NCBI GenBank assembly: GCA_947683625.1 | Contig: CANTUR010001443.1 | Coordinates: forward strand, 62,001-126,000 | Direction: 5' to 3' | Source: Mallotus nudiflorus | Taxonomy: Eukaryota > Streptophyta > Magnoliopsida > Malpighiales > Euphorbiaceae | Length of the DNA: 64,000 bases | Shown here: positions 22,504-34,671 of the stretch, piece after piece | Layout: each line of letters starts with the position of its first letter | How positions within the stretch are numbered: the first letter of the stretch is position 1 | The notes under the pieces: generated by a model | Told to the model about the DNA's origin: nothing | Databases searched by the model: none | The model's input: the letters and a program-made list of their open reading frames with translations, nothing else | Position numbers and translations under genes: made by a program

Positions 22504-23379
22504 CTTATACATATATTATATTTATCAAAAATAAAGTTTGATTTATTTACATCATTGTCATCGTCTTCTTCTTCAACCCGACGCACGCCTCCATCGCCAA
22601 CCACCGCCTGCCATCCCGTTTTCTCACCGTCGGTGCACCTCCCGGCATGCCACCTCCTTCCTCCAACTGTTCCGCCATCAGCAAAGTCCATTTTCGACGT
22701 CGGAGGAGCTCGATATCATCGGAAAGTCGAAATTCATTCTCACCGTCGTTCACGGCGTTTCCGGCCACCATTTTTGACACCGCCAGTCTCTTTCTTCTCC
22801 TTGAGCTCCAGTGAGTGTGATTCCAAGCTTTGTTTCACTTAAAATGGTCTACATTTGCCTAGGTTTTGATTTTTGCAATTCGGCCATTTTAGGGTTCTTG
22901 ATTTTTTTGAACTTTGAATTGATTGATTAATGGAAAATTCCTTCACAAATTTTGTTCCCCTTAGCTTAATCTACATGTGTGAATTTTTGTAGAATTTTTG
23001 GAAATTATTCTGATTTTTGGGTATTTTTGAATATTTTTATTATTATTTTCTAATTTTCGAAAATTAATTAATTAAATTATGAAATTGTGTTTTATGATAA
23101 ATATAGGTGTTGAAATGAATTATATAAATTTATTTGGAATTTTTGTGAATTTTTATGTATTTATTTTGAATTTATTTAGTTTATGTAATTTTGAGAAAAT
23201 AGGGTTAATTGTGTTTTAATTGAAATTAATTGGTTAATTGAGTTTATTTATTGATATTATTGATAAAAATGTTGAGAAAATTAATTTTGTGCAATTATAT
23301 TATTTTTGGTGAATTTTTGAAGTAATTTTAGTATATTTATATATATAGGGGCATTTTGGTAATTTTATCCTAAATTGGC
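21967..23379 (+). repeat. Element D LTR, left piece
   Basis: First 1.4 kb of a family LTR, ending within the first intron-like block at about 23377-23379, where GGC is shared with the joined element E sequence. It contains a long (TA)n run just upstream of the GC-rich island. Confidence 0.88.
22413..22499 (+). repeat. (TA)n microsatellite, about 43 units
   Basis: An uninterrupted TA dinucleotide run inside the D LTR, at the position where sister LTRs have short TATATA tracts upstream of the GC-rich island. It has expanded in this copy only. Confidence 0.97.
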
Positions 23380-23614
23380 GGAAGGTGACAGGGTGTGGTG
23401 GATGGCCAGCCGGACGTCGGGGAGGCACAGTGAGGGTTGAGGATCGGGTTGCACGAAGGGAAAAAGAGAAGTTTCTATAAAAAGAAAGAAAGAAAGAAAA
23501 ATGGGACTTGAATAGTGTTTTACGTTTCTTCTATAAATGTGTATATGTATATATATGCTGTGTGAGTGTGTTAGTGTTTAATGCATGCATGTATGTTTAT
23601 TTTGTATGCATTCA

Positions 23615-23645
<31 letters not shown>

Positions 23646-24066
23646 CATATTAATAAAACATTATAATAGAATAATAATACTTTACCATAAATCAATCTCA
23701 ACCACTCAATATACATATATATATATATAAACACACATGCATTAACATATATACATAAAACAACAATATATAATAATAATACTAATAAAACAATTAATGT
23801 AATTTATTTAAAAATATAATATTAAAGTAATAATGCACATAACTAAATATTATTAAAATAATACTATTCAAAATAATAATTATTAATAATGCAAATTAAA
23901 TGTCCAAAATAATAAATTTCAAAATAAAATATTTACATAGAAAAGTATAATTAAACATAAAATAGCAAATATTAACCACAAAATAATAAAATAATTAAAG
24001 TTGACTTTTAAAATTTATTAACATTGCAAATCTCATTTTATATTAAAATAATTTAAAAACCAAGAT
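23377..24066 (-). repeat. Element E 3' LTR, truncated
   Basis: Nearly identical to 30592-31276 (about a dozen visible differences in 690 bp), in minus orientation. It contains a GAAA-rich run, GTGT/TATA microsatellites near 23615-23645 and the AT-rich LTR start. Its remaining part (LTR middle and end) is deleted where it meets the D LTR. Confidence 0.85.
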
Positions 24067-26160
24067 CTCCTTATAAGAATTCATCCTCGAATTCAAGAAA
24101 AGAATTATTATAAGAATCAAGGAGGAAAGAGGTATGGGTAAGAAGTTCATATCTCAACTTCAGTCTCCCAAGTAAGCTCTTCCACGTTGTTGCTTGCCAC
24201 AACACCTTGACTATCGGGAACTGCTTCGAACATAACTGTTGCACTTAATAGTCTACAATCGCAACTATTCCTTCTTGAACTTTAGATCTTCACTCAGTTC
24301 TACATTGTCTAGCAAGTCTCATCACACCATTCTTCGGAGATACCTTCAAAAACACAATTCCCAATCTAAAACTCCATATCTCTGCGTCTTGGATCTGTAT
24401 AGTTCTTCTACTTGCTAACTGTGGTCTCTAATCTTCTTCTGACCACATCAAATTTCTCCGCTACATTCTGGACAATCTCATGTCTAAATAAGACTTTCTT
24501 CCATACAAGCCTCATATGGTGTTATTCCAATACTGTCATGGTAGCTGTTATTATAAGCAAATTCTACAAGTGGCAAATAATCAACCCAGCTACCTCCTAG
24601 ATCCAAAACACACATCTTCAACATATCTTTCAGTATTGGGGTCGTCCTCTTAGACTAACTACCTCTACCATATAATAGACACAGACATTCGACGCAGGCA
24701 CACAACGTGCTTCATATACATCTTAGCCAACTTAGCTACTAAATAAGTGGCTTCCACTGGCCACAAATTAGCTGACTTGGTCAATCTATTTACAGTCAAC
24801 CAGATGAAATCGTATCTATAATTCGAACAAGGTAATCAACCATAAAATTCGTAGTAATTCTCTCTCATTTCCACTCAGGGTTCAGAAGAGATCGAAGCTT
24901 CCCAAAAGGCTTCTAATGCTTAGTTTTCACTTGCTGGCAAGTTAATCACTTAGAAACATAATCAGTTACATCCTTCTTCAATTCATTCCACTCGCACTGA
25001 TCCTTGACACTGTGGTACATCTTGGTAACATATGGATGTACATTGTAAGCTCATATAGAATCTCTCTTCTCAAATTCCAACATCAACCCTATTTAATTAA
25101 CTTGTGCATCTTTTACCATAAGATCATTCTATGATAAAGTGCCATAATGACATGCTATGATGAATGTTATGATGAAATGTTATGATGAAATGCTGGAATG
25201 AAATGTCATGATGTAATGCTATAATGAGATGTTGTGATGATATGATGAAATGTTATAATGATATCAGGTCTTATCCTCTAAAGTTCACATAACTCTCATA
25301 TTAACGGTCTTCTTCAGCACTTGGAAACTATTCTAACAAACATCTGTTCACACAAACTTCACATTCTTCTGAGTTATGCGGGTCATAGGAGCTGCAATTC
25401 TAGAGAATTCAGTTCAGATTTCCTATGATACCCAATTAAACCCAGAAAATTACAGATCTCAATAGATTTAGTCAGTTTAGGCCACTCGGATACTGCTTCG
25501 ATCTTTTGTGGATCAACTCGAATTCTATCCTTAAACACCACACTTCTAAGAAAAACAACACTCTCTACCCAATGATCACACTTCCTGAGTTCAGCATAAA
25601 GCTAACATTCTCTTAGTGTCTGTAGTACAATGCTCAAGTGATATACGTGCCCTTTCATTCACTTCGAATACACTAGTTTATCATTAATGAAGACTACTAT
25701 AAATTGATCCACAAATATTGATATCCCAACTTCAAATCAACTTTAGAAAAGAACTGTGCACCCTGTAGCTGATCAGACAGGTCATTTATCCTCAGAAGAG
25801 GATACTTGTTCTTCACTGTCATCTTATTCAGCTCTCTACAATTAATGCACAGTCTCAGGGTACCATCCTTCTTCTTCACAACAGGACTAGTGCACCCCAA
25901 AGAGAAACATAAGGTCTGAAAAAACCTTGGTCATACAACTCTTTCAATTGCTCCTACAGCTCTGCAAGAGTCATTCTGTAGGGCTACGTTGAAATAGGAG
26001 TTATATCAGGAACCACATCGATACATAATTCAATCTCTATAAGGTGGTAAACCTGGTAACTCACAGGCAATTAAAACATCTGGGAGAGACAACTTCTCCA
26101 CTAAAGTATACTCAACTAGAGCCAGATATTCCTGACAACCCTTTCACATCTCATCAAGAT
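24067..26160 (-). pseudogene. Element E pol, heavily decayed
   Basis: Scattered minus-strand matches to integrase (about 24100-25080) and reverse transcriptase (about 25300-26060) are recognisable. An example is VKKKDGTLRLCINCREL with the RT Asp region VDLKLGYQYL near 25700-25900. Stops, indels and lost segments are pervasive; RNase H is replaced by a short tandem repeat (25133-25263). The PPT position reads a degraded purine run. No domain is complete. It is the most decayed coding copy in the window. Confidence 0.8.
25133..25263 (+). repeat. Minisatellite with ATGTTATGATGAA-like units
   Basis: About eight imperfect units built on ATGNTATGATGAAATG, lying where RNase H would be in element E. 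No similar array occurs in the other copies. Confidence 0.75.
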
Positions 26161-27056
26161 TAATTACACCCAAAAGATTGAATTCACAATAACTCTCTAA
26201 ATCTCAATTCTTGATTCAGATGCTAATATATCAAACTTAATCCTGTAACACACAATTCTACCAGTCTTCTCTTACTCTAAGCGGTAACAGCCACAGTTAA
26301 TTATCTCTCCTTGAAGGTGGATGGAAGCATCTTAGAAATCCCTCTTTAACTCAAATTATATGTTGCAGTCAGAACTGACAGTTTCACCATCAAGAGTATA
26401 ATAGTGTTTCGTCTTCATTAGACATTTTCCCATTCCTTCGTCAAAGCATAATCAAACAATTGTCAAACTTGATTAAATGCTATCAAGTTCTTATTAGTCT
26501 CGGCTATCATAGTCACAATTGTTACACGTTCAAGTCCAAAAGGAATGCTTGTACTGCTTACAATGACTACCTTAACCCTTGAGTTATAGTTGCCTCTAAC
26601 CTACCCCTATACTAGATAGGTGTAGTAGAGCTGGAACTATAACCACAACTTGAAATTGAAAAGACTAATTATCTATGTTATCTTTACAGAAGAAACAATT
26701 CACATTCACCATGAGAAAAGACATGGAAATTGACAGAATTCAGAATATAGAATATATATAGAATTGACATGTCTCAAGTTCTCGACTGAAAAAGAAATTA
26801 CATCTGCTGAAAAATTGAAGGTATCAGCACTGCATCCTGTGAAACTCCTGTTGCAGAAGCAACATCATTGCAATGCTAAGCCACCAGCTCCTCATTCAGT
26901 TATTCCTACTGTCAATAATGATCATCAGGCCTTCTAAATCCATCTCTACCCCTACGCCTAACAGGATGCATAGGAGGTAGAATCTCCTGCTCAAAAGATC
27001 AACTATCATCGATCTCATCGATCGATGGAGTGACTCACGCTCAAGGCAATCAACAA
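26161..27056 (-). pseudogene. Element E gag remnants
   Basis: The clearest piece is the N-terminus at about 26930-27056, matching the gag start of F and A (the stretch around the Glu/Asp-rich EAEDDES equivalent). The rest shows only short, interrupted similarity to protease and gag, with the zinc-knuckle region and capsid not readable. Identity rests on position between pol and the PBS. Confidence 0.6.
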
Positions 27057-27242
27057 GGAGCAAAAATAAATAAATAGTTCAAACAATCACAACATTAAAC
27101 ACCCTAACGGTTATGCGGAATTCCTAATGCAAGGAAGACTTTTCAAGGACATGATCGAACCTAATTCACTGCAATAGTTTAACAGAAAACACAACTTTGA
27201 AAACTAGGGCCACAACTCAAACAACTATGCCCTGACACAGAA

Positions 27243-27258
27243 CTCCGCTCTGATACCA
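27243..27258 (-). other. Primer-binding site of element E
   Basis: TGGTATCAGAGCGGAG on the minus strand, intact despite the decay of the coding region beside it, and four bases from the 5' LTR. Confidence 0.95.
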
Positions 27259-27262
27259 ACTT

Positions 27263-30200
27263 TGTCACGACCCAAACTAAGAGTCATGACCGGCGCTAGG
27301 GAACGGGAATTCTTTCGAATCCGGAACCCATAGCAAGCCTAAGAAAATAAAATCATACAATAAATAAATAAAAAGTATGATATAATTAAAACTTTTTGAA
27401 TCAATATATAAAATAAATTCTCCAAATCCTTTCATAAATGTATACATATTCATACAGTGTTCAAATACAAATTCTCAGAGTATTTAATATCCAAACAAAA
27501 TAATGCTCCTCAAATACAATAACACAACTACTACAGTTTTTAGAATATAAATTAGAATTCAGAATATACATTTGCATAAAATAGCCGGGACTGAAGAACA
27601 CCGGCGAGGAACTCTACAACTAAGGTCTGACGATGTAGGATCTCCTGAAAAAAAAAATAATTGAGGGGGGTCAGACCTCACTGAGTGAATTATTATACTA
27701 TATATACATGCAAACTAAACCATAACAATCAGGCATTCTTATATATATATATATACACACATCTCACACGAATGCCAAACTCTGCTTTTATAAATATACT
27801 ACATGTAGAAAACGTTTGATTAAATTCATGAAGGATCCATAGAACCCTAAATAATAACAACCTCAAACAATCTCATCATCACTCTAGCCATACATGCTCA
27901 CTTGATTCCAAATAGAACATTTATTCCAATCTGGACAGCAGACTGGCCCCGAGACACTAAGTCGACCGAGCTTCAGCAGTCTGACTGTCAGTGTGATTGG
28001 CCCCGAGACACTTGGTCAACCGAGCTCCAGCAATCACACTATCTATCACCTCACATCTCAATCAAACCAATAGATCATTCAATTCACTTATGGACAGTAG
28101 ACTGGCCCCGAGACACTAAGTCAATCGAGCTCTAGCAGTCTGACTGTCAGTGTGATTGACCCCACAATCACACTATCTAACATACCATTAATCTTAGTCA
28201 AATCAATCAAATCAATTATAATCACCCACAATTAACTCTCACTCAACCCTATTCTTTCGCACCGGTACGTACACGGTTCTAGTGTTGCCCACTAGGAAGC
28301 ACGTTCTATTGATATCCTTCATTCAAATAAATCATTCATTCGGAAAATAATTAATGTAGAACAATATTCATAATAGTAAAACCAACCATATATATATATA
28401 TATATATATATACCAAAAATATACCTAAAATAAACCCAGTATATTTCGGATATATATATATATATGTCAAATAAAATATGAAATAAACTAAAGATAAATC
28501 ATTAATATGGAAAAAAAATAATTTAAATGAGTAACAATTATATAACATGCATTTTCTTAAAAATATACTCAAATATACAAAAGATATATCCTAAGTACAC
28601 AAATCATTTAATAAAACATTTATGTATAAATATTCATTTAAATATGTGTTTAGGTTTAACATATATTCACAAATATACTAAAAATAAACCTAATTATCTA
28701 GCATGCATATATATAAAAAAAATATACCCTAAATGTACCACTAATGTGTTAGGTTTAATTTAATAATAAAACATGTATTTATTTGGAAATAAATCAAAAT
28801 ATACCAAAAATAAACTGAAAAATAATTTAAGTGTAGGTTTATAATATAGCATGCAATTATTTAAGAATAACCTAAATTATACTAATCATCTAATAAAATA
28901 ATTATGGTTCGATGCACATTTAAATCATGTATAAATATTAAATTATAACAAATATAAACTTAAATATCTAACATACATATATCAAAAATGTACTAAAAAT
29001 AAACCGAAAATATACCAAATCATATTATAATTAAATTAATGTTTAAACATATAATGAAAATAAAAATCCTAAGTCATGCATCCTATATGCACTGCATATA
29101 TATACAGTATAATAACTCACTGGTGTGCGCTCTTCGAGACAGACTCGGTGGGCCCAGTCCGTTAGGTCTCTATCTCAACGCAGCTAGAAAAAATAAAATA
29201 ACAACCATCAGAATAAATTCTAACTTAAACTTCTAGAGACTCGATCTAGGATTACAAAAATACAGACTGACACGGAATTGAGATTTGACCCGGTGTCACG
29301 TTTTACGAGAATTCTATCAAAAATTCGGCAGAACCTCCTCTGTAAAATGGACATCTCTCTACTAAAAAGTAGAGCCGATCCTGCAAGGAAAATATACTTC
29401 GAGTATAGAAATTCGCACAACCCTCGGTTGGGATCCCGAACTACAAAAATTCCCCAACCGAGGTCCACAATTCACCAAAATTCAAATAATACAATAAAAT
29501 ATATTAAAAATCAATAATTACCATAAATACCCTCAAAATATCAAAATACAGTATATTTAACATTAAACACCAAAATAATTATTTTCCCAAATAATTAATT
29601 AAAATCCCAAATAATATTATAATATTATTAAAAATCCATTTTTTTACAATAATTACACAATATTAATAAAAATTCATTTTATAAATCCAATTAACTTAAT
29701 TAGCCCAATAATGTAACAAAAAGTTATAAAAAACTCATTTTATTATCAAAATAATATATAATATATTATTTGAAAACAATTTTTGAAAATTAGTTTATTT
29801 AGTTAAAAATAGTAAATAATTTGTAAAAATCATTTTTATATCTCAAATATTATAAAAATCAATTAAACATAATATTCAACTAAAATTACCACCAAATTAC
29901 CAAATTAACCCTAATATTTAAAAGTACACATAAAATACTAATAATACTCAAAAAAAATTCAATAAAAATTATATAAATATAAAAAAATTATTTTCTCAAC
30001 ATATATCTCCATAATATCAACAAAAACATATATTTAACCAACTACTTCTAACAAAATATATATTTAACCTATATTTTCAAAATTGACATAAACTAAAAAT
30101 AATTATAAAAATTACACAAAATTCACAAAAATTATAAACTCAACTCTAAAATTAATAATAACCACTAATAACATCAAAAATCACAATTTCACAATTTATA

Positions 30201-31281
30201 TAATTAATTTACGAAAATTAATAAAATAATATTAAAATATTCAAAAATTCACAAAAATCAAAATAAATTCCAAAAATCACACAAAAATTCATGGAAGTAG
30301 ATTAAGCTTCCAGGAACAACTTTTGTGAAGGAAGATTGCAAGTTCATCAAGATCAAGCTTAAAAAAAATTCAAAACCCTAATGCTCCATAAACAAAAATC
30401 AAACATAACTCAAGAAAATGGAGGTTTAAGCTTAAACTAAGCTTGGATTAGGACTCACCGGAGCAAGAGGAAGAGAAAGACACTGGAATCGAAGGAAATG
30501 GTGGTTGGAAAGAAGATTGGTCGGATTTAATGGAGTTTCGGCTTCTCTCCAAAAACGGACGTTATCGGCGCCAAGGAAGGAAAAGGAAGACGGCGGAAGG
30601 TGACAGGGTGCGGTGGATGGCCGGCCGGACGTCGGGGAGGCACAGTGAGGGTTGAGGATCGGGTTGCACGAAGGGAAGAAGAGAAGTTTCTGTAAAAAGA
30701 AAGAAAGAAAGAAAAATGGGACTTGAATAGTGTTTTACGTTTCTTCTATAAATGTGTATATGTATATATATGCTGTGTGAGTGTGTTAGTGTTTAATGCA
30801 TGCATGTATGTTTATTTTGTATGCATGCATGTGTGTGTGTATATATATATATATATCATATTAATAAAACATTATAATATAATAATAATACTTTACCATA
30901 AATCAATCTCAACCACTCAATATACATATATATATATAAACACACATGCATTAACATATATACATAAAATAACAATATATAATAATAATACTAATAAAAC
31001 AATTAATGTAATTTATTTAAAAATATAATATTAAAGTAATAATGCACATAACTAAATATTATTAAAATAATACTATTCAAAATAATAATTATTAATAATG
31101 CAAATTAAATGTCCAAAATAATAAATTTCAAAATAAAATATTTACATAGAAAAGTATAATTAAACATAAAATAACGAATATTAACCACAAAATAATAAAA
31201 TAATTAAAGTGGACTTTTAAAATTTATTAACATTGCAAATCTCATTTTATATTAAAATAATTTAAAAAGCAAGATTATTAC
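27263..31281 (-). repeat. Element E 5' LTR, longer subfamily
   Basis: A 4,019-bp LTR beginning TGTCACGACC at 27263. It shares the longer AT-rich middle and the duplicated paired stem-loops (27935-28041 and 28083-28175) with LTR2; in the last of these the loop is deleted. Splice-like edges are kept (GTGAGTCC near 30456; TTTTCCTTGCAG near 29380). Element F inserted at its outer end after ATTAC (31277-31281). Confidence 0.9.
28149..28174 (-). other. Stem-loop with deleted loop in element E LTR
   Basis: Arms AGTGTGATTG (28149-28158) and CAATCACACT (28165-28174) are perfect, but the usual 31-nt loop is reduced to ACCCCA. The three sister units in this LTR and LTR2 keep the loop. Confidence 0.75.
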
Positions 31282-34200
31282 TGTCACGACCCAAAACAGG
31301 GGCCATGACCGGCGTTAGGGAACGGGAATTCTTTCGAATTCGGAACCCGTAGCAAGCCTAAAAATAAAATAAAACATGCAATAATAACAATAACAGTAAT
31401 ATATATATGCAGCGGAAATAAAAATCGTAAATATAATAATAACATTCTCATCACTGGATTTAAATCAAATCTCATTTCATCACATATATATAATCTCTTT
31501 AATACAAATCCAGTTTCAATATAATACATCTCTTTAAATAAAATACATGAAATCCAATACTTTAATTCACAACTACTGTAGTGTCTAGATTATAAAAATA
31601 AGACTCAAGTAAATAGTTTACATAAAGAAGCTGGGGCGGAAGAAATTCGGCGTATCGACCTGCTACTGAGGTCTGAAGAAGTTGACTCTCCTGAAAAATA
31701 GTCAACGGAGGGGAGTCAGACCTCACTGAGTGAATTACTATAATATATATACATACACACTAAATGATAATGCATACAATCAACAGTATATACATAATAT
31801 GTAAATATATACATGCAAATTCACACAGATGTAGGAAAATTCCTTTTATATATTTTTATTGAAAATCATCTTTTATGAAGGATCACATAGAACCCTAGAA
31901 TATCGTAACCTCTGAAAATAGTGTTAAACAACACTCTAGCCATACAGGCTCACTTATTCCAAATATATCCACTTTATCAATTTAGACAGTAGACTGGCCC
32001 CGAGACACTAAGTCAACCGAGCTCCAGCAGTCTGACTGCCAGTGTGATTGACCCCGAGACACTTGGTCAACCGAGCTCCAGCAATCACACCTCCAAACCA
32101 TATCTCACACATATCAATAATCATATCAAATCAATATCCACAAATAGTTAGTAATATAGCCTAAAGCTATAGGCGTACCGGTACGTACTCGGTCCTAGTG
32201 CTGCCCACTAGGTAGCACGTTCTATCGATATCCTTCATCATTAATAATATAAAACATTCATTCACAAAAATAAATGATGCATGAATGTAAATGAAATAAC
32301 AATATAACCCATATATATACCAGAAATATACCAAAAGTAAACCAGGTATATTTCGAGTATATATACGTCAAATAAATCCAGTCAAATCATAAATTAAACT
32401 AAAAATATATTTAAAAACATTTTAAATATATTTTATTAACAAAACATGTATATAATTTATTATATACCAAAAATATACTTAATATAAACTTAAGAAATAA
32501 TCAAATTATTTATGCATATTTAATCAACATAAAACATGCATTTCTAAATCATGCATCCTAAACATATATATATAGTATAGTAACTCACCTAGTGTGCTCC
32601 ACGAGACGGGTCCGACGGGCCTGGTCCACTAGCCCTCGGTCTCGGCGCAACTAAACAAACAAATAATGACAGACATTAGAATAAACCTAACAGAAATCCT
32701 AGAATTCAATCTAGAGTATTTAAGTACGGAAATAGAATTAGGGTTCGACCGGATATCACGTTTTACGAGAATTCTACCAAAAATTCGACAGAACCTCCCC
32801 TATAAAACGGACATCTCTCTACTCAAAAGAGTAGAGCCGACCCTGCAAGAAATACACTTTGAAAAAAACAGGCTCAACACAATCCATAACCCCCTCGATC
32901 GGACTCCAGACTACAATCTACCGACCGGGGTCCACAAACACAGAATAATTCAGAAATACCAAAATTACTCTTAAAACCAAGAAATACATTTTATAGGTAG
33001 AAATTACATAATTAACCTTAAAACACTGTAAAAACCGAATAAAACTCATTTTATTAGTAAAACCGTATATTATATATATAATCGAAAATAATTCACGAAA
33101 AATAGTTTTAATTAGTTAAAAATACTAATTAATTTGTAGAAATCATTTTTATACCTTAAATAACTATTAAAACCGATTAAATTACATTTTTAGACAATTT
33201 AGGGTAAAATTACCAAAATACCCCTATATATATAAATATACTTAAATTACTTCAAAAATTCACCAAAAATTATACAATTATCCAAAATTAATTTTCTCAA
33301 CATATTTATCAATAATATTAATAATTAAACTCAATTAACCAATTAATTTCAATTAAAAACATAATTAACCCTAATTTCTCAAAATCACATAAACTTCAAT
33401 AATTCAAAATAAATACTTAGAAATTCATAAAAATTCCAAATAAATTCCTATAATTCATTTCAACACCTAATTTAACCATAAACTCCAATTTCATAATTTA
33501 AATAATTAATTTCCGAAAATTAGAAAATAATATTAAAATATTCAAAAATACCCAAAAATCCAAACAATCTCCAAAAATTCCACAAAAATTCATACATGTA
33601 GATTGAGCTACTAGGAACAACATTTGTGAAGGGAGTTTCCATGAATCAACCAATTAGAAGCTCAAAAAAATCAAAAACCCTAATGTGACCGAATTCGAAA
33701 ATTCGAAACCTAAGCAATTCTAGACCATTTCAGCTCAAACCAAAGCTAGAATCACACTCACCGGAGCTCAAGGAGAAGAAAGAGACTGGCGGTCTCAAAA
33801 ATGGTCGCCGAAAATGTAAGGTGTGAAGAAATGGAGCTTCGACCGGAAATGGAAGAGAAGGGGCTTGTCGGCGCCGGGGAAGGGAGCTGGGGGCGGCGGA
33901 GCAGTTGGCTGAGGAAGGTGGAGCTCCTGGCGGCACACCGACGGCCGGGAATCGAAACTTACAGGCGATGGTGAGGGGTGGTGGTCGGGCGCGCACGGGA
34001 AGAAGAAAAAGAAAAAGAAAGAAAAGAAAAAGAAAGAAAAAGAAAAAGAAAAGAAGAAAAAAGAAAAATAAAAGAAAAATAAAAATAAAAATAATTTTAA
34101 TAAAATATTTAGAAAAATTTACATCCACACACATAAAATTTAATATTTTAATAATTAAATAACAATAAATTAATAAATAAATAATAAAATATTAGGGTAA

Positions 34201-34513
34201 AATACTAAACCCTAATTAAATAAAATAATTATATGTATACACGGTGTTTAATAATTTAAAAATATGTATGAGTTCATGCAAGTCCGAAAATATATTTAAA
34301 ATAATTAATAATAAATTATTTACGTGAAAATTTCCCCGAAAATGCAAGTCCCGGGAAAATTTTACGTAAAGCACTGTAAACAATACACAGTAATAAAAAT
34401 AGGTTTTAAATACATATCAACTCCTGAAAATATCGTAATATATATACAAAATTTATTAACACTGCATATCCCGGTAAAATATAAAAATGTTTAAAAAAAT
34501 ACGGGATATTACA
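31282..34513 (-). repeat. Element F 3' LTR
   Basis: A complete 3,232-bp LTR, TGTCACGACC to GATATTACA. Intron-like block 1 is 32843-33761 (donor CCG|GTGAGTGTG, acceptor TTTCTTGCAG|GG); block 2 is 31691-32588 (donor TAG|GTGAGTTAC, acceptor ATTTTTCAG|GAG). The purine-rich run (about 34002-34090) is the CT tract upstream of the GC-rich island on its own strand. Confidence 0.95.
32843..33761 (-). other. Intron-like segment 1 of F 3' LTR
   Basis: A 919-bp AT-rich block on the minus strand from GTGAGTGTG (33761 end) to CTTGCAG (32843 end). Its length and edges match those of LTR1 and LTR2. Splicing is inferred. Confidence 0.4.
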
Positions 34514-34526
34514 GTCTCCCCCCCTT
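34514..34526 (-). other. Polypurine tract of element F
   Basis: Minus-strand AAGGGGGGGAGAC immediately beside the 3' LTR start, the expected plus-strand primer site. Confidence 0.9.
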
Positions 34527-34560
34527 ACAAGAATTCGTCACCGAATTCCAGAAAACAAGA

Positions 34561-34671
34561 TCAAGAAGGAAAGAGATACGGGTAAGAAGCTCGCATCTCA
34601 GCTTCAGTCTCCCACGTATGCTCTTCAACTCTATCACTACGCCATAGAACCTTGACCATCGGAATTTTCTT
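34561..34671 (-). pseudogene. Element F chromodomain C-terminal part
   Basis: In the same frame as pol but after a TAG (34672-34674, where relatives have TCG), this encodes the last part of the chromodomain: IPMVKVLW, EEHTWE and ASYPYLFPS, ending at a TGA (34561-34563). The single stop separates it from an otherwise open pol, so the encoded integrase would lack most of its chromodomain. Confidence 0.85.

Noticed and set aside
23615..24066. Independent tandem or segmental duplication with 30592-31276
   Set aside because: The two copies are at the ends of element E in the same orientation with a PBS between, so they are its two LTRs.
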